Shown: positions 44,881 through 53,057 of the stretch, in pieces
Position numbering within the stretch: position 1 is the stretch's first letter
Layout of the letters: the number at the start of each line of letters is the position of its first letter
Source of the DNA: RPQJ01 sp963696545
GTDB lineage: Bacteria > Pseudomonadota > Gammaproteobacteria > Steroidobacterales > Steroidobacteraceae
Direction of reading: 5' to 3'
Assembly (NCBI GenBank): GCA_963696545.1
Contig: CAVOKQ010000012.1
Span: forward strand, 186,001 to 250,000
DNA: 64,000 nucleotides
Made by a program: the position numbers and the translations under genes
The notes under the pieces: generated by a model
Told to the model about the DNA's origin: nothing
Database searches by the model: none
The model's input: the letters and a program-made list of their open reading frames with translations, nothing else

Positions 44881-46393
44881 GCGCCGCGATGCCGCCCCGC
44901 ATCGAGTAGACGCCCGAGCGGCCCTGCTCGCGCAGCATCTCGGTCAGCGCGAGGCTGCGCACGCCGTGCGCGCAGACGACTAGGTGCCGGCCCGCGGTGG
45001 GGAAGGCCGCGTGACCATCGAGCAATGCGCTCATCGGCAGGTGCAGTTCGATCCTCAACTGCGGAGGATCCGACAGCCGTTCCCAGGCTTCACGGATGTC
45101 GACGAGCTCGAAGCCTTCGGCCCGCGCGTCGGACAGGCTCTCGAACTGCAGTTCCAGTGGTTCGTCCGCGACGACGTCGCGGCTCGTCGCGGGTCCGTGA
45201 TCGCATCCGTCGCGCTTCGTCGCGCGGATCACCCGAGTCGTCAAATCGAGCAGGTCGACGGTGACGAGGCCCTGCGCAGGTCCGGGCTGCAGGCCCAGCA
45301 CCAGTTGCAGCGCCTGCATCGCCTGCAGCGTGCCCAGCGCCCCAGGCACAGGACCGAGCACGCCGGACTCGACGCAGTTGCCGACGATGCCGTCCCGCGG
45401 CGCCTCGGGCCACAGGCAGCGAACGCATGGCCAGTCGGGTTCCGGCACGTAGGCCTGCAGCTGTCCCTCGTACTGGTACACGCTGGCGAACACGGCCGGC
45501 TTGCGTGCGCGGACGACCGCGTCGTTGACGAGGAACTTCGATCGCAGGTTGTCCGTGCATTCGAGCACCAGGTCGTATTCCGCAACCAGTGCGTCGATGT
45601 TGCCGGGCGACGCGTGTTGCGAAACGACGTCGACGCGCACCTCGTCATTGATCGCGCGCAGCCTGGCTGCCGCGGCCGCCGCCTTGGGGCTTCCGATGTC
45701 CTTGCCGGTATACAGCGGCTGACGGTGCAGGTTGCTCGCCTCGACGACGTCGCCGTCGACGATGCCGATGCGTCCAACGCCAGCCGCCGCGAGGTACTGG
45801 AGCGCCGGACAGCCGAGCCCGCCCGCCCCGATCACCAGCATCGAGGCGTCGCGAATGCGGGCCTGGCCGGCTTCGCCGACCTCTGGCAGCACGACCTGGC
45901 GCGAATAGTCGTGCGCCTGTCGATGAGTGTGCGCGGCGTGATGCGCATGTTCACGCTCCGCACCGGCTTCGGCGCAGCGCTCGCAGTTGACCCAGCCCGA
46001 GTCGCCATCCTCGTAATGTTCCTTCTTCCAGATCGGCACGCGGTGCTTCACTTCATCGATGATGTGGCGGCACGCATCAAAGGCCTCGCCGCGGTGGTCG
46101 GCGCTGACGCCGACCCAGACTGCGAGCTCGCCGATGCCGAGATCGCCGACGCGATGCACGCACGCCGCCTTGCGGACGCCGAACTTCGCGATCGCTGCCT
46201 CGACGATGCGCGCGCCCTCCTTGACGGCAAGTGCCGCGAACGCCTCGTATTCGAGCCTTTGGACGCGGCGACCATCGTTGTGGTCGCGGACCCAGCCCTC
46301 GAATGATGCGTAGCCGCCGGCGGCCGGGTCACCGAGCGTCGCGCGGTACAGACCCGGGTCGAGCGGGGCAGAGCTGAACTCGAAGAACTGCAT
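44870..46393 (-). CDS. MoaE-MoeB-rhodanese fusion for molybdopterin synthase activation
   Basis: This single 507-residue cytosolic protein joins three steps of molybdenum cofactor sulfur transfer. Residues 1-137 are MoaE, the large subunit of molybdopterin synthase, with FEGWVRDHNDGR, HRVGDLGIGELAVW and VKHRVPIWKKEHYEDG (active Lys). A His-rich linker follows (about 138-160, with CERC). Residues about 160-395 are a MoeB/ThiF adenylating domain with VIGAGGLGCPALQYLAAAGV, the Arg finger ASNLHRQPL, and a single CVRC (323-326); the second zinc CxxC of MoeB is reduced to one Cys (397). Residues about 405-507 form a rhodanese with active loop CAHGVRS (Cys474). It follows moaD directly, start and stop sharing one base, so the MoaD partner is made beside it. 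The order brings adenylation, sulfuration and synthase together. Confidence 0.88.
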   Translation of the reverse strand: MQFFEFSSAPLDPGLYRATLGDPAAGGYASFEGWVRDHNDGRRVQRLEYEAFAALAVKEGARIVEAAIAKFGVRKAACVHRVGDLGIGELAVWVGVSADHRGEAFDACRHIIDEVKHRVPIWKKEHYEDGDSGWVNCERCAEAGAEREHAHHAAHTHRQAHDYSRQVVLPEVGEAGQARIRDASMLVIGAGGLGCPALQYLAAAGVGRIGIVDGDVVEASNLHRQPLYTGKDIGSPKAAAAAARLRAINDEVRVDVVSQHASPGNIDALVAEYDLVLECTDNLRSKFLVNDAVVRARKPAVFASVYQYEGQLQAYVPEPDWPCVRCLWPEAPRDGIVGNCVESGVLGPVPGALGTLQAMQALQLVLGLQPGPAQGLVTVDLLDLTTRVIRATKRDGCDHGPATSRDVVADEPLELQFESLSDARAEGFELVDIREAWERLSDPPQLRIELHLPMSALLDGHAAFPTAGRHLVVCAHGVRSLALTEMLREQGRSGVYSMRGGIAALKA

Positions 46394-46638
46394 CAGCCGC
46401 CCGCGACCGGCGGAATGAACACGACGCGGTCGCCGTCCTCGAGCGGCCGCAACCAGTCCGAGAATTCCTCGTTCACCGCGACTCGCAGCATGGAGCGTGG
46501 CAGCGAGAGTCCGCGCAACTGCCGGAGTTGCTCGTACAGCCCTGCTGGATCGGTCGCCGTGGTCTCGACCGACTCCGAGCCGCGGCCGGCCTGTTCGCGC
46601 AGCACCGCGAAATACTGCACGTGCACCTTGCGGGTCAT
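46393..46638 (-). CDS. moaD: Molybdopterin synthase sulfur-carrier subunit
   Basis: This 81-residue ubiquitin-like protein ends in VVFIPPVAGG; the terminal Gly-Gly is adenylated and thiocarboxylated to donate sulfur to precursor Z. The family sequence HVQYFAVLREQAGRGSE at the start and RVAVNEEFSDW in the middle are typical. ATG 46638 overlaps the mobA stop by ATGA. Its stop overlaps the start of the fusion gene that contains its activating enzyme and its synthase partner. Confidence 0.93.
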   Translation of the reverse strand: MTRKVHVQYFAVLREQAGRGSESVETTATDPAGLYEQLRQLRGLSLPRSMLRVAVNEEFSDWLRPLEDGDRVVFIPPVAGG

Positions 46639-47240
46639 CCGGACCTGCTCCCCCCGGAAAGGCGCGCCGCCGCCAGCGTGAATTCTTCCGGCGTGTTCAC
46701 GTTATCGAGTGCGGACGGATCCGGTTGCTCGAGCAGCGGCACGCCGCTCGCGATCACGAACTTGCGTGGGCAATGACGGCCCAGCGTGATCGCCTCGAGG
46801 ACGCCGGCGCGCGTCGAGGGCTCGTAGATCGCGCAGAGCGGCTCGGGCAGTCCGTCATGTGTGCTGCGATAGGCCGTGATCGGGTGACCGCCGCGTCGAG
46901 CGACCAGCAACTCGATCGCGGCATCGTCCAGGAACGGCAGGTCGCATGCGACGACCAGCCAGCCAGCGTCCGGATGCGCGCCCTGCGCTGCGGCGATGCC
47001 CGCGATGGGGCCGGCATCTTCGATCACATCGACAATCTGCGGGTACCCGGCTCGCGAAGGATCCCCGGTCTGCTCCCGTCGCACCGACACGAACGTGCGC
47101 ACGCAGTGACGGGAGACCAGGTCGAACGTGCGGGCCAGCTGTGCCTGGCCACGATACGCGAGCGCAGCCTTGTCGCGACCCATGCGCCGGCTCGTGCCAC
47201 CCGCGAGCACCAGGCCGTACAGCGGGGGCTGCTCGCTCAT
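46635..47240 (-). CDS. mobA: Molybdenum cofactor guanylyltransferase
   Basis: This 201-residue nucleotidyltransferase attaches GMP to Mo-molybdopterin to give the dinucleotide cofactor used by DMSO-reductase-family enzymes such as nitrate reductases. The GTP site reads LYGLVLAGGTSRRMGRDKAA, and the metal-binding Asp is in VVACDLPFLDDAAI. Start ATG 47240 overlaps the moaC stop by ATGA. Its presence implies bis-MGD enzymes elsewhere in the genome. Confidence 0.92.
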   Translation of the reverse strand: MSEQPPLYGLVLAGGTSRRMGRDKAALAYRGQAQLARTFDLVSRHCVRTFVSVRREQTGDPSRAGYPQIVDVIEDAGPIAGIAAAQGAHPDAGWLVVACDLPFLDDAAIELLVARRGGHPITAYRSTHDGLPEPLCAIYEPSTRAGVLEAITLGRHCPRKFVIASGVPLLEQPDPSALDNVNTPEEFTLAAARLSGGSRSG

Positions 47241-47707
47241 GGCGGCGACACGTCGCGCCGCCCGCCATGCTTCTCGACGAGCCGGACGTCGGTGATCACT
47301 ATCTCGTGCGACATGGCCTTGCACATGTCGTACACGGTGAGCGCGGCTACGGTCGCGCCCGTCAGGGCTTCCATCTCCACGCCGGTGCGATGGTGGACAG
47401 TGACGGCACACCGGACGATCGCGCAGTCGTGATCATCCGGGTCGATCTCGACGCGACAGTTCTCGATGCCGAGTGGATGGCAGAACGGGATCAGCTCGTG
47501 CGTGCGCTTCGCGGCCATCACACCCGCAATGATCGCGGTCTGGAACACCGGGCCCTTGCTGGTCGCGAATCCCGCGTCTCGCAGCGCCTGCGCGACTTCG
47601 TGCGGGAACCGGACGCGCGCTTCCGCGACGGCTGTCCGCTTCGTCACGGACTTGGCGCTCACGTCCACCATCGTGGGCTGGTCGCGCTCGTCTACGTGGC
47701 TGAACAT
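47237..47707 (-). CDS. moaC: Cyclic pyranopterin monophosphate synthase
   Basis: This 156-residue enzyme completes the first step of Moco synthesis, acting on the product of MoaA to form cyclic pyranopterin. The core motifs are MVDVSAKSVTKRTAVAEARV, GKGPVFQTAII-like (SKGPVFQTAIIAGVMAAKRT), IPFCHPLGIENCRV and VEMEALTGATVAALTVYDMC. Length is normal. It is minus strand, 5 bp after moaA and coupled to mobA by ATGA. Confidence 0.95.
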   Translation of the reverse strand: MFSHVDERDQPTMVDVSAKSVTKRTAVAEARVRFPHEVAQALRDAGFATSKGPVFQTAIIAGVMAAKRTHELIPFCHPLGIENCRVEIDPDDHDCAIVRCAVTVHHRTGVEMEALTGATVAALTVYDMCKAMSHEIVITDVRLVEKHGGRRDVSPP

Positions 47708-47712
47708 GAGGA

Positions 47713-48777
47713 TTACCCGCCGATGTAGTGCATCTCGATCTTCTGCAGCGGCTGCTCCGCGGCGCGCAACTGCTCGCGAACCTCGCTGTAGCGGTCACTG
47801 CGCTGTGTCCACGCGCGACGGACGAGTTCGGTCAGCTCGTCATCGCTCGCCCCGGTGCGCAGCGGCGAGCGCAGATCGGTGCCGCGTTCCGCGAACAGGC
47901 AGGTAAAGAACGTGCCCTCGGAGGAGAGTCGCGCGCGACTGCAGTCGCCGCAAAAAGGCGCCGTCACCGACGAGATGAAGCCGATCTCGCCGTCTCCGTC
48001 GTCATAAGCGTAGCGTTCGGCGACCTCGCCGCGCACGCGGCCGGGCAGCGGCGTCACCGGCCAATGCTCGCGAATCGAGTGCAGCAGCTCCGCAGAGGGC
48101 ACGACTTCGTCGCGGCGCCAGTCGTTGCGATTACCCACGTCCATGTACTCGATCAGGCGGACGATTACCGGCGTGCCGCGGAAGCGCTCCAGCAGCGGCA
48201 GTATCGTGTGGTCGTTCACACCGCGTTTCACGACGGCGTTGACTTTCACGGGAGCGAGGCCCGCATCCAGCGCGGCCTCGATGCCCTCGAGCACCTGATG
48301 CAGGCCGCCGAACCCGCCGCTCATGCGCTCGAAAGTCGCCTCGTCGAGGCTGTCGAGGCTGACGGTCACGCGGTTGAGCCCGTTGCCTTTCAGTTCGGCG
48401 GCGTGCTGGGCCAGCAGCACACCGTTCGTCGTGAGCGCGAGATCCTCGACGCCGTCTATGGTGGAGAGTTCGCCGACGAGATCGGCCAGGCCGGAGCGCA
48501 GCAGGGGCTCGCCACCCGTGAGCCTGAGCTTGCGCGCACCGAGTGCGACCGCGGCCCGGGCGATACGCGTGATCTCGACGAAGTCGAGCCGCTCGGAGGA
48601 CTTCAGGAACCGGTAGCGGTCGTGGAACTTGTCGCCCGGCATGCAGTACGGGCAGCGGAAGTTGCAGCGATCCATCACCGAGATGCGCAGGTCGCGCAGC
48701 GGCCGCGCGAGCCGGTCGCGGACGAGCCCGCGATCGGGCAGCGTCGCGAGTCCACTCGGGTGCGGATCTGCATGCAT
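47713..48777 (-). CDS. moaA: GTP 3',8-cyclase
   Basis: This radical-SAM enzyme converts GTP to 3',8-cyclo-H2GTP, the first step of Moco synthesis. The N-terminal cluster motif is VMDRCNFRCPYCMPGDKF, the C-terminal cluster FCGDCSRARLSSEGTFFTCLF-type (three Cys). The protein ends in YIGG, the Gly-Gly tail needed for catalysis. The start is taken at ATG 48777; a GTG at 48795 overlapping the moeA stop by 7 bp is an alternative. The product has 354 residues, in the family range. Confidence 0.94.
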   Translation of the reverse strand: MHADPHPSGLATLPDRGLVRDRLARPLRDLRISVMDRCNFRCPYCMPGDKFHDRYRFLKSSERLDFVEITRIARAAVALGARKLRLTGGEPLLRSGLADLVGELSTIDGVEDLALTTNGVLLAQHAAELKGNGLNRVTVSLDSLDEATFERMSGGFGGLHQVLEGIEAALDAGLAPVKVNAVVKRGVNDHTILPLLERFRGTPVIVRLIEYMDVGNRNDWRRDEVVPSAELLHSIREHWPVTPLPGRVRGEVAERYAYDDGDGEIGFISSVTAPFCGDCSRARLSSEGTFFTCLFAERGTDLRSPLRTGASDDELTELVRRAWTQRSDRYSEVREQLRAAEQPLQKIEMHYIGG

Positions 48778-48788
48778 CGTGCGAGCTC

Positions 48789-49997
48789 TCACCACCGGTA
48801 GAACGCGGCCAGGTGTCCTGCCGGATAGTCCGCCGGGCCGGGCGGAAGTTCAACGAATCCGTCGGTGCCGAGCAGCGAAATGAAGTCGCCGGAGCCTTTC
48901 GTGGGTTTTGGCATTGCGACGAGCCCGAGCGTCGGGCTGCGCTCGAGTTGCACCGGCAGGAAGAACGACAGTGACGGCCGGACGTGATGTGCCGCGCCCA
49001 GCGGCACGGCGTCGACGGGTGGCGGTGGCGCGCCGATCGCCGCGAGCAGCCCCGGGACCACGTATCGCACGAGGCAGACGAGTGCCGAGACAGGGTTGCC
49101 GGGCAGGCCGAAGACCGCATGGCCATTCGGCGTCACGCCGAACCACATGGGTTTGCCGGGACGCTGCGCGACGCGATGGAAGACCTCGTCGACACCGAGG
49201 TCGCGCAGCGTGTTCGGTACGTGGTCGTAGCGTCCCATCGAAACGCCGCCGGTCAGCACCACGACGTCGTGCGTGTCCAGGTGTGCCGCGAGCCGATCAC
49301 GCAGTACCTGCGGATCGTCCGGCAGGTGGTCGTCCGCTACGCGGGAAAAGCCGCGCAGCGCAAGTGCACCCCGCAGCGCGTACGAGTTCGAGCGCCGCAC
49401 CTGCCAGTCTTCAATCGGCTCGCCCGGCTCCACGAGTTCGTCGCCCGTGGCAACGATGATGATGCGGGGGTCGGCATGGACGTTCGCGCGCGGCAGGCCG
49501 GCCGATGCGAGCACGGCGATTTCCGGCGCGCCGAGCCGCGTACCGCGGGCGATCAGCATGTCGCCCTCGCGGCAGTCGAGACCACGCGTGTGAACGTTGC
49601 CGAAGGGTTCGACCGTGGCCGCGTCGCCGACCTCGGCCCACCCGTCGGCGACGCTGAGCAGTTCGACCGGGACGACGCAGTCGCACCCGGTCGGGAGCAC
49701 CGCGCCGGTCATGACCTCGAGGCAGCTATGCGCGTCTTGCAGCGCAAGCGGCGGACGACCGGCTGCCTGTATCCCTGAGATGCGGAAGCGCCGCCGGCCG
49801 TCCCGCCAGGCAGCGGACGAGATCGCGATCCCGTCCATCGTGACGCGGTCGAAAGGCGGCTGGTCGCGTTCCGCCCGGACCGACTGTGCAAGGACCGCGC
49901 CGGCCAGCGACGCCAGCGGGCGCGACTCGACAGGCTGGGCCCTGACGCGTTCGCGGATCCGCGCCTCGGCCTCGGCGGGCGTCGGCAGCGCACCCAC
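48789..49997 (-). CDS. moeA: Molybdopterin molybdenumtransferase
   Basis: This 402-residue enzyme inserts molybdate into adenylated molybdopterin. The sequence includes PPFDRVTMDGIAISS, VMTGAVLPTGCDCVVPVE, IIIVATGDELVEPGEPI, the MoCF motif VVVLTGGVSMGRYDHVPNTL, and FGLPGNPVSALVCLVRYV. It is the first gene of a six-gene coupled minus-strand operon (moeA, moaA, moaC, mobA, moaD, fusion). Only 7 bp separate it from the upstream exported-protein gene on the same strand, so the operon may begin earlier. Confidence 0.94.
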   Translation of the reverse strand: MGALPTPAEAEARIRERVRAQPVESRPLASLAGAVLAQSVRAERDQPPFDRVTMDGIAISSAAWRDGRRRFRISGIQAAGRPPLALQDAHSCLEVMTGAVLPTGCDCVVPVELLSVADGWAEVGDAATVEPFGNVHTRGLDCREGDMLIARGTRLGAPEIAVLASAGLPRANVHADPRIIIVATGDELVEPGEPIEDWQVRRSNSYALRGALALRGFSRVADDHLPDDPQVLRDRLAAHLDTHDVVVLTGGVSMGRYDHVPNTLRDLGVDEVFHRVAQRPGKPMWFGVTPNGHAVFGLPGNPVSALVCLVRYVVPGLLAAIGAPPPPVDAVPLGAAHHVRPSLSFFLPVQLERSPTLGLVAMPKPTKGSGDFISLLGTDGFVELPPGPADYPAGHLAAFYRW

Positions 49998-50004
49998 GTC
50001 GCGA

Positions 50005-50385
50005 TTACTTCTTCTGCGCGGTCTGGTAAGCCTTGATTTCCTCGTTCCATCGCGACGCGACCGCCTGCAGTTCGTCTATGGCCGCGTTGTTCTTCTTGCC
50101 ATGCAGGACCTCGATCGACTGCTTCTTCTGTGCGTACTCGGGGTCGGTCGTGTCGAGCGCAGCGATCGCGGCGGCCTTCTCCTGGTCCAGGCAGGGCAGG
50201 TAGGTGCCCTCGACGCCCTTCTGGTATTCCTTGACCGACGTCTGGCCGGCGAGCATCTGCTCTTTCGTCGCAGTCGCGCCGTTCGGGAGGCTCTGCGGCG
50301 CCTGCGGATAAACGCAGGCCGCCTGGGCCGAAACGCCGGAGACAGCCAGTACGGAAATCAGGTAGAGGCGGGTCGAGAGCTTCAT
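50005..50385 (-). CDS. Conserved exported protein, unknown
   Basis: The start ATG 50385 gives signal peptide MKLSTRLYLISVLAVSGVSAQAA. The mature protein (about 105 residues) has two Cys (CVYPQAPQSLPNGATATKEQ and LPCLDQE) about 40 residues apart, likely a disulfide. Its remaining helices are charged (QKKQSIEVLHGKKNNAAIDE). This small family is widespread in gammaproteobacteria, with no known function. The gene is just upstream of moeA on the same strand, which may be only coincidental. The 143 bp upstream are divergent to phhA. Confidence 0.65.
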   Translation of the reverse strand: MKLSTRLYLISVLAVSGVSAQAACVYPQAPQSLPNGATATKEQMLAGQTSVKEYQKGVEGTYLPCLDQEKAAAIAALDTTDPEYAQKKQSIEVLHGKKNNAAIDELQAVASRWNEEIKAYQTAQKK

Positions 50386-50528
50386 GTCGTGTCCTCTGCG
50401 CAAGTCGATGGCCCGCGGCAGCCGCTGGCCGGAATGTTGGGGCGTGAAACTATACAGAGGGTACGGGGACCCCCGCCAGACGGTCCGGGCGCTATGCTTG
50501 CACCTTCGGCAAGGGGGAGGAGAGCCAG

Positions 50529-51395
50529 ATGTCAGCGCCCGAGGCCCCGGTCACGTTCGGGGCCAGCACGCACGGCCTGCGCGGCGACTACCGCGACATG
50601 CGGCCGGATTACACGGTGAGCCAGCGTTATGGCGCGTACGCCGAGGCGGACCAGGACCGCTGGCGGCGCCTCTACGCCCGCCAGATCCGGCTGGTGCCGG
50701 GACGTGCCTGCCCGGAATTCCTGCGGGTGATCGACACGCTGGGCTACGAGCAGGGAATTCCGCGCTTCGACGAAGTCAACGAGCGGCTTGGCCGTGCGAC
50801 CGGGTGGCAGGTCGTCGCGGTGCCGGGGCTGCTCCCGGAGCCGGTGTTCTTCGCGCACCTGGCCGAGCGTCGCTTCCCGGTGACCGTCTGGCTGCGCGAG
50901 GAGAGCGAGTTCGACTACATCGTCGAGCCCGACGTGTTCCACGACTTCTTCGGTCACGTGCCGCTGCTGTTCGACCCCGTGTTCGCCGACTACATGCAGG
51001 CCTACGGGCGCGGCGGCCAGAAGGCTGATGGGCTGCACGCGCTCGAGTACCTCGCGCGCCTCTACTGGTACACGGTCGAATTCGGCCTGGTCCGCACGGA
51101 AGCCGGGTTGCGGATCTACGGCGCCGGCATTTTGTCTTCGCCGGCGGAAGTGTCCTACGCGATCACGAGCCCCGAGCCGCGGCGAATCGGCTTCGATCTC
51201 AAGCGCGTGATGCGCACGCGCTATAAAATAGACAGTTTCCAGCAGACGTATTTCGTGATCGACGATTTCGGGCAGCTGTTCCGCGAGACCGAGCCCGACT
51301 TCACGCCGTTGTACACGCAGATTGCCGGGCTCGACCCCTATCCGGCCGATGCCGTGCTGCCGCAGGACCAACTTTTCGGACCCGTCGAGGATTGA
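50529..51395 (+). CDS. phhA: Phenylalanine 4-monooxygenase
   Basis: This 288-residue pterin-dependent non-haem iron enzyme converts phenylalanine to tyrosine in the cytosol. The iron ligands are visible in PDVFHDFFGHVPLL (two His, about 137-142) and LYWYTVEFGL (Glu). The bacterial short form without regulatory ACT domain is expected. AGGGGGAGGAGAG before ATG 50529 is a strong ribosome site. It is followed 2 bp later by mmsA, suggesting a joint role in amino-acid catabolism. A pterin dehydratase (phhB) is not nearby. Confidence 0.94.
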   Translation: MSAPEAPVTFGASTHGLRGDYRDMRPDYTVSQRYGAYAEADQDRWRRLYARQIRLVPGRACPEFLRVIDTLGYEQGIPRFDEVNERLGRATGWQVVAVPGLLPEPVFFAHLAERRFPVTVWLREESEFDYIVEPDVFHDFFGHVPLLFDPVFADYMQAYGRGGQKADGLHALEYLARLYWYTVEFGLVRTEAGLRIYGAGILSSPAEVSYAITSPEPRRIGFDLKRVMRTRYKIDSFQQTYFVIDDFGQLFRETEPDFTPLYTQIAGLDPYPADAVLPQDQLFGPVED

Positions 51396-51397
51396 CG

Positions 51398-52930
51398 ATG
51401 AGCACGCTTTCTCCCGCTGCCAGCCCTGCCTCCGCGCCGTTCCGCCTGGGGCATTTCGTCGCCGGCCGGCATGTCGCGGGAAACTCCGGCCGCGAAGGTC
51501 CGGTCTACAACCCGGCCACGGGCGCGCTGCGGGGTCACGTCGCATTCGCGACCGCGGACGAAACGCGTGTCGCGATCGCGGCGGCCGAGGCTGCGCTGCC
51601 GGGCTGGGCCGCGATCACGCCGCTGCAGCGGGCGCGCGTCATGTTCCGGTTCAAGGCGCTGCTCGAGGCGCACGCCGACGAGCTCGCGCTGCTGCTGACG
51701 TCAGAGCACGGCAAGGTTCTTTCGGATGCGCGCGGCGAGCTGACGCGTGGCATCGAGGTCGTCGAATTCGCCTGCGGCATTCCGCAACTGCTGAAGAGCG
51801 AATTCACGGAGAACGTCGGCAGCGGCGTGGACAGCTGGTCGATCCGGCAGCCCGTGGGCGTGTGCGCGGGCATTACGCCGTTCAATTTCCCGGCGATGGT
51901 GCCGATGTGGATGTTCCCGGTGGCCATCGCCTGCGGCAACACGTTCGTGCTGAAGCCTTCGGAAAAGGATCCGAGCGTGCCGGTTCGCGTCGCGGAGTTG
52001 CTGAAGGAGGCCGGGCTGCCGGACGGCGTGTTCAACGTCGTGAACGGCGATCGCGAGGCCGTGGATACGCTGCTCACCGATCCGCGGGTGGCAGCCGTGA
52101 GTTTTGTCGGCTCCACGCCGGTTGCGGAGTACATTTATCGGACTGCTTCTGCGCACGGCAAGCGCGTGCAGGCGCTCGGTGGTGCCAAGAACCACATGGT
52201 CGTGATGCCCGACGCCGACACGCGCAATGCCGCGAGCGCACTCGTCGGCGCTGCATACGGCTCCGCGGGTGAGCGGTGCATGGCGATCTCCGTGGCGGTG
52301 GCCGTCGGCGATGCGGGCGACCGGCTGATCGAAGCCGTGAAGCAGCAGCTCACTGAGCTCAAGGTGGCGCCCGGCACGGTCGAGCGCGCGGACATGGGGC
52401 CGCTCGTGACGCGGGAGCATCTCGAGCGCGTGCGCAGTTACGCGGACCTCGGCGTCGAGGAAGGCGCAGCGCTCGTGGTCGATGGCCGCGGCATCCGCGT
52501 CACCGGTCACGAGCAGGGCTACTACCTCGGTCCGTGCCTGTTCGACCGAGTGCAGCCGTCGATGCGGATCTACCGCGAGGAGATATTCGGCCCCGTGCTG
52601 TGCGTCGTGCGCGTGCCGGACCTCGAATCCGCGCTCGAGCTGGTCAATGCGCACGAGTTCGGCAACGGTACAGCGATCTTTACCGCGAGCGGCGAGGCCG
52701 CGCGGTCGTTCACGCAGCGCGTGCAGTGCGGCATGGTGGGCGTGAACGTGCCCATTCCGGTGCCGATGGCGTTCCATTCATTCGGGGGCTGGAAGCGCTC
52801 GCTGTTCGGGCCGCTGCACGTGCACGGGCCCGACGGAGTGCGGTTCTACACGCGGCTCAAGACGGTGACGTCGCGCTGGCCGACTTCTGCTCGCGAGGGC
52901 GCGCAGTTCGTCATGCCGACGATGAAGTGA
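51398..52930 (+). CDS. mmsA: Methylmalonate-semialdehyde dehydrogenase (CoA-acylating)
   Basis: This 510-residue aldehyde dehydrogenase oxidises (methyl)malonate semialdehyde to propionyl- or acetyl-CoA in valine and thymine breakdown. Family signatures are ITPFNFPAMVPMWMFPVAIA, FVLKPSEKDPSVPVR, ALGGAKNHMVVMPDAD and the active-site Cys in GSAGERCMAIS. The start is ATG 51398. The end, VTSRWPTSAREGAQFVMPTM, is typical. Downstream it is followed by tRNA-Arg. No mmsB or other valine genes lie in the window, so the pairing with phhA is notable. Confidence 0.94.
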   Translation: MSTLSPAASPASAPFRLGHFVAGRHVAGNSGREGPVYNPATGALRGHVAFATADETRVAIAAAEAALPGWAAITPLQRARVMFRFKALLEAHADELALLLTSEHGKVLSDARGELTRGIEVVEFACGIPQLLKSEFTENVGSGVDSWSIRQPVGVCAGITPFNFPAMVPMWMFPVAIACGNTFVLKPSEKDPSVPVRVAELLKEAGLPDGVFNVVNGDREAVDTLLTDPRVAAVSFVGSTPVAEYIYRTASAHGKRVQALGGAKNHMVVMPDADTRNAASALVGAAYGSAGERCMAISVAVAVGDAGDRLIEAVKQQLTELKVAPGTVERADMGPLVTREHLERVRSYADLGVEEGAALVVDGRGIRVTGHEQGYYLGPCLFDRVQPSMRIYREEIFGPVLCVVRVPDLESALELVNAHEFGNGTAIFTASGEAARSFTQRVQCGMVGVNVPIPVPMAFHSFGGWKRSLFGPLHVHGPDGVRFYTRLKTVTSRWPTSAREGAQFVMPTMK

Positions 52931-52963
52931 ACGCCGGCTGCGGTACAATTCGCTTTCCTTCGC

Positions 52964-53040
52964 GCGGCCGTAGCTCAGTTGGATAGAGCATCAGGCTTCG
53001 AACCTGAGGGTCGGGGGTTCGAATCCCTCCGGCCGCGCCA
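52964..53040 (+). tRNA. tRNA-Arg (anticodon TCG)
   Basis: A 77-nt cloverleaf with encoded CCA: 7-bp acceptor stem GCGGCCG with CGGCCGC, D-arm with AGCTCAGTTGG, anticodon stem TCAGG/CCTGA enclosing CTTCGAA (anticodon TCG), and T-arm with GGTTCGAATCC. It would read CGA (and other CGN by wobble). A TACAAT -10 sequence stands at 52944-52949, 15 bp upstream. Confidence 0.95.
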
Positions 53041-53057
53041 GTCAATCGGAATTGGCA

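Noticed and set aside
53041..53057. Integration site after tRNA-Arg
   Set aside because: No integrase, no repeated tRNA 3' end and no change in gene style follow the tRNA.
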